Shown in pieces: positions 60,587 through 64,000 of a stretch of 64,000 nt of DNA (its first letter is position 1; each line of letters starts with the position of its first letter). The notes beneath the pieces were generated by a model, which was not told the DNA's origin, ran no database searches, and worked only from the letters and a program-made list of their open reading frames with translations. The translations under genes and the position numbers were made by a program. The stretch comes from Anaerococcus lactolyticus ATCC 51172 (GTDB lineage: Bacteria > Bacillota > Clostridia > Tissierellales > Peptoniphilaceae): NCBI RefSeq assembly GCF_000156575.1, contig NZ_GG666045.1:88756-152755 (forward strand), read 5' to 3'.

Positions 60587-61772
60587 TTTGTTATTTACAA
60601 TATCAGCCTTATTATTAACAGGTTGTAAAACTAGCAAACAAAAAGAAATAAGAGAATTGTCAAACTATGTAGACCTATCGTATGAGGGAGCTAATGGAAG
60701 TGCAAGCACTGTAGTTAGTTTTAATAAAGATAAGGCATACAAAAGTATTAACTCTATTCTTAAACTAAAGAACGATGACGAAGCTGAAATATCTAAATTA
60801 AATAAATTGTTAGATGGATTTAAAATAGATGTATTAAATGATAATAAAAAGCTCAAAAATGGCGATGTTCTTAAAATCGAAATGGAAGCTGACGATAATC
60901 TTCTAAAATACTTTAGGCTCGATTTAAACAAAAAACAAAGCGTAACAGTCGCTGGTTTAAAAGAACCTGTAGAATATGATTTATTCGATGGTATTGACAT
61001 TGAATATAAAGGATACAGTCCAAACTTAAAAGTAGAAATAAAGAAAAAGGATAGTCAGAATAAATTTGCTAGTAGCATAAATTATAATGTGTTAAATCCA
61101 CCACCATATTACAAAGGTCAAACATTAAAAGTTAAAGCAAGGTATGACAAAGAGCTAGCAAGGAAAGCTGGTTATGTTATAAAAGATACGGTTAAAAATA
61201 TCGATGTACCAAAAGAGTTGGGATATTATGTTGAAAATTTATCGGAAATAAGTAGCTCTTTTATATATGATAAATACTATGAAGGTTATGATTTAATTAA
61301 CAAAGAAAGAGAAAATATCAAAAACTTTATAGTCAGCAATCTTGGTAAGAATTCAAAATTAAAAGATGAACTATCTGATCCTAAGATTTATATAGACTCT
61401 GATATAAAAATTAAACCTGAAGATGCTTTCTTTTCTGTATCAAAAGGAAATCTAAAAACTAAGGAACTAGAAAAAATAGGAAACAAATTAACCTTTATCT
61501 ATAGAGTAGAGGTAACTAACAAAAATTATAATTTTCCAATTTTTTATGTAACCTATGAGGTTGAATCAATCACAAAGGAAAAAGATGGCACTTTTACAAA
61601 AATAACAGGGAAATTATCTTCTTATGACAAGTATTATGACAATATACTTATAGGTCTTGCAAATTCGATTGATAGATCATATCAAACATATAGAGTTGAA
61701 AACTTGGAAGATATGTTAAAGACAGAGGAAGGTAACAATATAGAAAATAGAGGAAACACTAATGATGAATGA
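60555..61772 (+). CDS. Lipoprotein with two Ig-like repeats
   Basis: The 405-residue protein has a lipoprotein signal peptide (LLFTISALLLTGCKT, lipobox Cys near 24). Two similar beta-domains follow: YVDLSYEGANGSAS...LKNGDVLKIEME (about 39-125) and DIEYKGYSPNLKVE...YYKGQTLKVKARYD (about 150-215). Such domains occur in surface and membrane proteins of Firmicutes with zinc-ribbon or SH3-like parts. The rest is unassigned. Start: ATG at 60555, because GAAGGAG lies 6 bases ahead. The longer frame starts inside the previous gene. Confidence 0.65.
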   Translation: MMKIKKLLKVSLLFTISALLLTGCKTSKQKEIRELSNYVDLSYEGANGSASTVVSFNKDKAYKSINSILKLKNDDEAEISKLNKLLDGFKIDVLNDNKKLKNGDVLKIEMEADDNLLKYFRLDLNKKQSVTVAGLKEPVEYDLFDGIDIEYKGYSPNLKVEIKKKDSQNKFASSINYNVLNPPPYYKGQTLKVKARYDKELARKAGYVIKDTVKNIDVPKELGYYVENLSEISSSFIYDKYYEGYDLINKERENIKNFIVSNLGKNSKLKDELSDPKIYIDSDIKIKPEDAFFSVSKGNLKTKELEKIGNKLTFIYRVEVTNKNYNFPIFYVTYEVESITKEKDGTFTKITGKLSSYDKYYDNILIGLANSIDRSYQTYRVENLEDMLKTEEGNNIENRGNTNDE

Positions 61773-62019
61773 TTACTTAAAAGAAAAAGGAGAAGCTTAT
61801 GATAGAAAAATTAGAGCTAGGCTAAGAACTAAAGTAAAGGAGAGTGATGTGCCAATCCAAACCATAGCAGAAAGCATTGGAAAGTCACCACCATCTGTCT
61901 ACAGATACCTTTCTTTAAAAAATAAATCCCGACTACCCATAGAAATTATAGTGAAAATATTAGCTGCTATCGGAGTTAATGAAGCTGAATTTTTCAAGGA
62001 GGTAGACGAGATGGATTAA
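61762..62019 (+). CDS. Helix-turn-helix protein at the end of the envelope operon
   Basis: The 85-residue protein has an XRE-like helix-turn-helix (DVPIQTIAESIGKSPPSVYRYLSLKN-type, about 28-55). It overlaps the lipoprotein gene by 11 bases. Two TGATAA-type dyads lie within 80 bases after it, before the surface-protein gene. It is the most natural candidate to bind those sites, but that is inference. Confidence 0.7.
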   Translation: MMNDYLKEKGEAYDRKIRARLRTKVKESDVPIQTIAESIGKSPPSVYRYLSLKNKSRLPIEIIVKILAAIGVNEAEFFKEVDEMD

Positions 62020-62036
62020 TTTTTTTTGCAAACATA

Positions 62037-62093
62037 ATTTCATAAAATGATAAAAAATATAAATTTCAAAGATATAGAATCATAATATGATAA
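62037..62093. promoter_or_regulatory. Two TGATAA-type dyads before the surface-protein gene
   Basis: ATTTCA-TAAAA-TGATAA (62037-62053) and GAATCA-TAATA-TGATAA (62077-62093) share the form of the sites at 58353 and 58394. They are 40 bases apart, close to four helical turns. The region 62020-62149 contains nothing else recognisable. Confidence 0.5.
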
Positions 62094-62149
62094 TAAATTC
62101 ATTACAACATTATAAAACATTATTAAATTTTAAAATCAAAGGAGAAACA

Positions 62150-64000
62150 ATGAAACAAAATAACACAGTTAAGAAAGTGCTAATATCAGCACTTGTAGTA
62201 GGAGCAGTTCTAGGAACAGGAAAAAAAGCAGAAGCATCAACCTGGAGAGCAAATTCAATAGCAACAATACAGCAAGCAATAGGTCAAGATAAAGCAAAGT
62301 ATGGAGAAAATGTTTATGATATCAGATGGGGTGATTACCTATATGGTATCAGCCAAGCCACAGGGGTAAACATTGATACTCTTGCAAATATAAACAAAAT
62401 TGCAAACAAGAACTTAATATTCACAGGCAATAAGCTATATTATGGTGGCAATACTCTAGTAACAAAAGATAAAAATGGAAATATTACAGCATATAGACAA
62501 GGTCAAAATGGTAGCGTTCAAGCAGTAATTCCTAACCAACTAACAAACAGAGAACAAAGGGATATCGCTAAAAATCACCCATCACTTCAAGGTCAAGGTG
62601 GAATTAAAAACTTATCTGATGCAAACAAAGGACTAATCGCTGAAAATAACGAAAAACTTAAAGAACTTGAAGCGAAGGTTGCTGAATATAAGAAACAAAG
62701 ACAAGCTGCTCAAAAAACTGGCGAAGATCTTAAAGCTAGCTTAGAAAAATATAAAGGTGAATTAAGTAAAATCAAAGATCCTGTAAAGAGAGCAGAAATC
62801 GAAAAGAAAATCAAAGAAATCGAAGCTTTAATTAATTCTGAAACTCAAAAAGGCACAGACCTCGACAAGAAGCTTGAAGATCAAAACAAAGAAATCGAAA
62901 AATTAACTAAAGAAAACGAAGAATTAAGAAAAGAAATCAAAGAAAATAAAGAAAAAGATAAAGACAAGACCAATAATGATACAACAGGTTCAATTTTTGA
63001 TACTTCTTATTGGTTCAGATATGGTGGAGGAAGTTCATCTGGAAAAACAAGCGACAGCGACAAGAAGATCAAAGAACTTGAAAATGATGCAAAAGAAAAG
63101 CAAACCGAACAAGAGAAATTAAAAAAAGTAATAGAAGATTTAAAGAAGAAAATTAAGGATAACTCTGACAGAATCGCAGAACTAGAAAAAAATAAAAATG
63201 GATCTGGTAAAGGGTCAGATAAAGAGATAGCTGAAAATAAAAATAAGCTTAAAGAACTTAAACAAGAACAAGAAAAAAATAAAGCTAGTCTTGAAGAAGT
63301 AAATAAAAACCTAGAAAATTCAAAGAATCAACTAAAAGAAATTGATGAAAAAATAAAAGCTTTAGAAGAAAATAAGGCTGATAAAGCTGAATTAGACAAC
63401 CTTAAGGCTGAAAAAGAACAATTAACAAATAAAATTGCAGAACTAGAAAAATCGCTAGCAGCAGCTGATCAAAGCAATAAAGATGAAACTGATAAAATCA
63501 AGAAAGAACTTGATGAAGCTAGAAATAAACTTGGCAAGGTCGATGAAAAGATTAAAGGACTTGAAGACGACTCTAATAGAAAAGCTGAAATAGAAGCTTT
63601 AAAAGCTCAAAAAGATGAACTAGCCAAAAAGATTGCAGAGTTAGAAAAATCAAAAACCAATCTTGAAAACAAAGATAAAGAAATCGAAAACAAGGTAAAA
63701 GAACTTGAAGCTTTAATTAATTCTGAAACTCAAAAAGGTACAGATCTCGATAAGAAACTTGAAGATCAAAACAAAGAAATTGAAAAATTACGTAAAGAAA
63801 ACGAAGAATTAAGAAAAGAAATAGACAAGATTAACAAAGAACTCGGAAAGCTTAAAAAACAAGCTGACGATGCTAAAGATGAAGCTTTAAAGAAAGCTAA
63901 AGAAGCAGCAATCAAAGAACTTGCAGCAGCAGGTATCACCGATGATGCATCAACAGGCAAAATCAATGCAGCAAGCACAGTAGAAGAAGTAGAAAGAATT
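62150..64000 (+). CDS. Large surface protein with LysM, coiled coils and a GA-like module (3' truncated)
   Basis: ATG at 62150 follows AAAGGAGAAA, and the frame is open to the window edge (617 codons). There is a signal peptide (about 1-29, LISALVVGAVLGTGKKAEAS), a LysM-like peptidoglycan-binding segment (about 57-100, WGDYLYGISQATGVNIDTLANIN), long coiled coils (from about 160) broken by a glycine/serine-rich piece YWFRYGGGSSSGK near 287, and, at the edge, AKEAAIKELAAAGITDD (about 580-596) and a TVEEVERI end, the pattern of the albumin-binding GA module. Residues of the GA second helix that touch albumin (Phe/Tyr) are not present, so binding is uncertain. Confidence 0.8.
   Translation, partial: MKQNNTVKKVLISALVVGAVLGTGKKAEASTWRANSIATIQQAIGQDKAKYGENVYDIRWGDYLYGISQATGVNIDTLANINKIANKNLIFTGNKLYYGGNTLVTKDKNGNITAYRQGQNGSVQAVIPNQLTNREQRDIAKNHPSLQGQGGIKNLSDANKGLIAENNEKLKELEAKVAEYKKQRQAAQKTGEDLKASLEKYKGELSKIKDPVKRAEIEKKIKEIEALINSETQKGTDLDKKLEDQNKEIEKLTKENEELRKEIKENKEKDKDKTNNDTTGSIFDTSYWFRYGGGSSSGKTSDSDKKIKELENDAKEKQTEQEKLKKVIEDLKKKIKDNSDRIAELEKNKNGSGKGSDKEIAENKNKLKELKQEQEKNKASLEEVNKNLENSKNQLKEIDEKIKALEENKADKAELDNLKAEKEQLTNKIAELEKSLAAADQSNKDETDKIKKELDEARNKLGKVDEKIKGLEDDSNRKAEIEALKAQKDELAKKIAELEKSKTNLENKDKEIENKVKELEALINSETQKGTDLDKKLEDQNKEIEKLRKENEELRKEIDKINKELGKLKKQADDAKDEALKKAKEAAIKELAAAGITDDASTGKINAASTVEEVERI
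62822..62940 (+). repeat. Internal duplication of the surface-protein gene, copy 1
   Basis: The segment encoding EALINSETQKGTDLDKKLED and about 20 more residues recurs almost unchanged at 63707-63825. The offset is 885 bases (295 codons), so the frame is kept. Confidence 0.9.
63707..63825 (+). repeat. Internal duplication of the surface-protein gene, copy 2
   Basis: This is the second copy of the block at 62822. It differs mostly at third codon positions and by a Thr-to-Arg change (IEKLRKENEEL). Confidence 0.9.

Overview
The window looks like a chromosome segment of a low-GC, Gram-positive anaerobic coccus of the Peptoniphilaceae, and Anaerococcus or a close relative is the best guess. The reasons are the very AT-rich genes with AGGAGG-type ribosome sites, the Firmicutes-style tRNA-Ser/SRP RNA/dnaX/ybaB/recR block, and a right-hand surface protein that runs into a GA-like three-helix module of the kind known from Finegoldia. 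The genus is inferred from content only.

Layout. 1-3704: the end of an ABC half-exporter, then a complete ECF importer (S, T and a double A component). 3924-4446: the wreck of an IS30-family transposase. 4840-9940: a full urease operon in the unusual order ureE-F-G-D-A-B-C. 10242-19927: a mixed region with three alpha/beta hydrolases, a methyltransferase, a J-domain/HIRAN/unknown three-gene operon, an XRE regulator with a membrane partner, a DUF2812/PadR pair and a GNAT acetyltransferase. Two of its regulators have clear palindromic operators at their own promoters. 20011-24679: a response regulator, histidine kinase and FtsX-type ABC transporter module. 24812-27521: poorly known proteins, including a NERD/zinc-finger protein and a membrane gene whose only well-placed start codon is ATT. 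27556-28863: a fluoride riboswitch candidate in front of a cation/proton antiporter gene. Then come thyX, a second FtsX-type exporter, and a DNA-repair and phosphoesterase block (33819-38406).

38460-44039 is a tight pyrimidine operon, pyrB-I-C-F-K-D-E. It is followed by a glucosaminidase-like protein, a glycogen-branching-enzyme homologue that has lost all its catalytic residues, and a CBS-domain protein. 47046-50172 is the housekeeping RNA/dnaX/recR block. An orphan substrate-binding lipoprotein follows.

From about 51190 to the right edge the DNA is an integrative mobile element. It has a tyrosine integrase with arm-type repeats, two related repressor/small-protein modules in tandem, an excisionase-like protein, and a RepA_N replication initiator carrying 23-bp iterons inside its coding sequence. 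Its cargo consists of envelope proteins: a membrane J-protein, two paralogous secreted single-pass proteins, coiled-coil proteins, a lipoprotein, and a large LysM/coiled-coil surface protein cut off by the window edge. A recurring TTATCA-N5-TGATAA motif lies before the element's transcription units and may define a regulon. No conjugation genes are visible in the window, so the right end and transfer functions must lie beyond it.

The best candidates for something undescribed are the element's cargo system and its repeated operator, the GlgB-like pseudoenzyme, and the J-domain/HIRAN operon.
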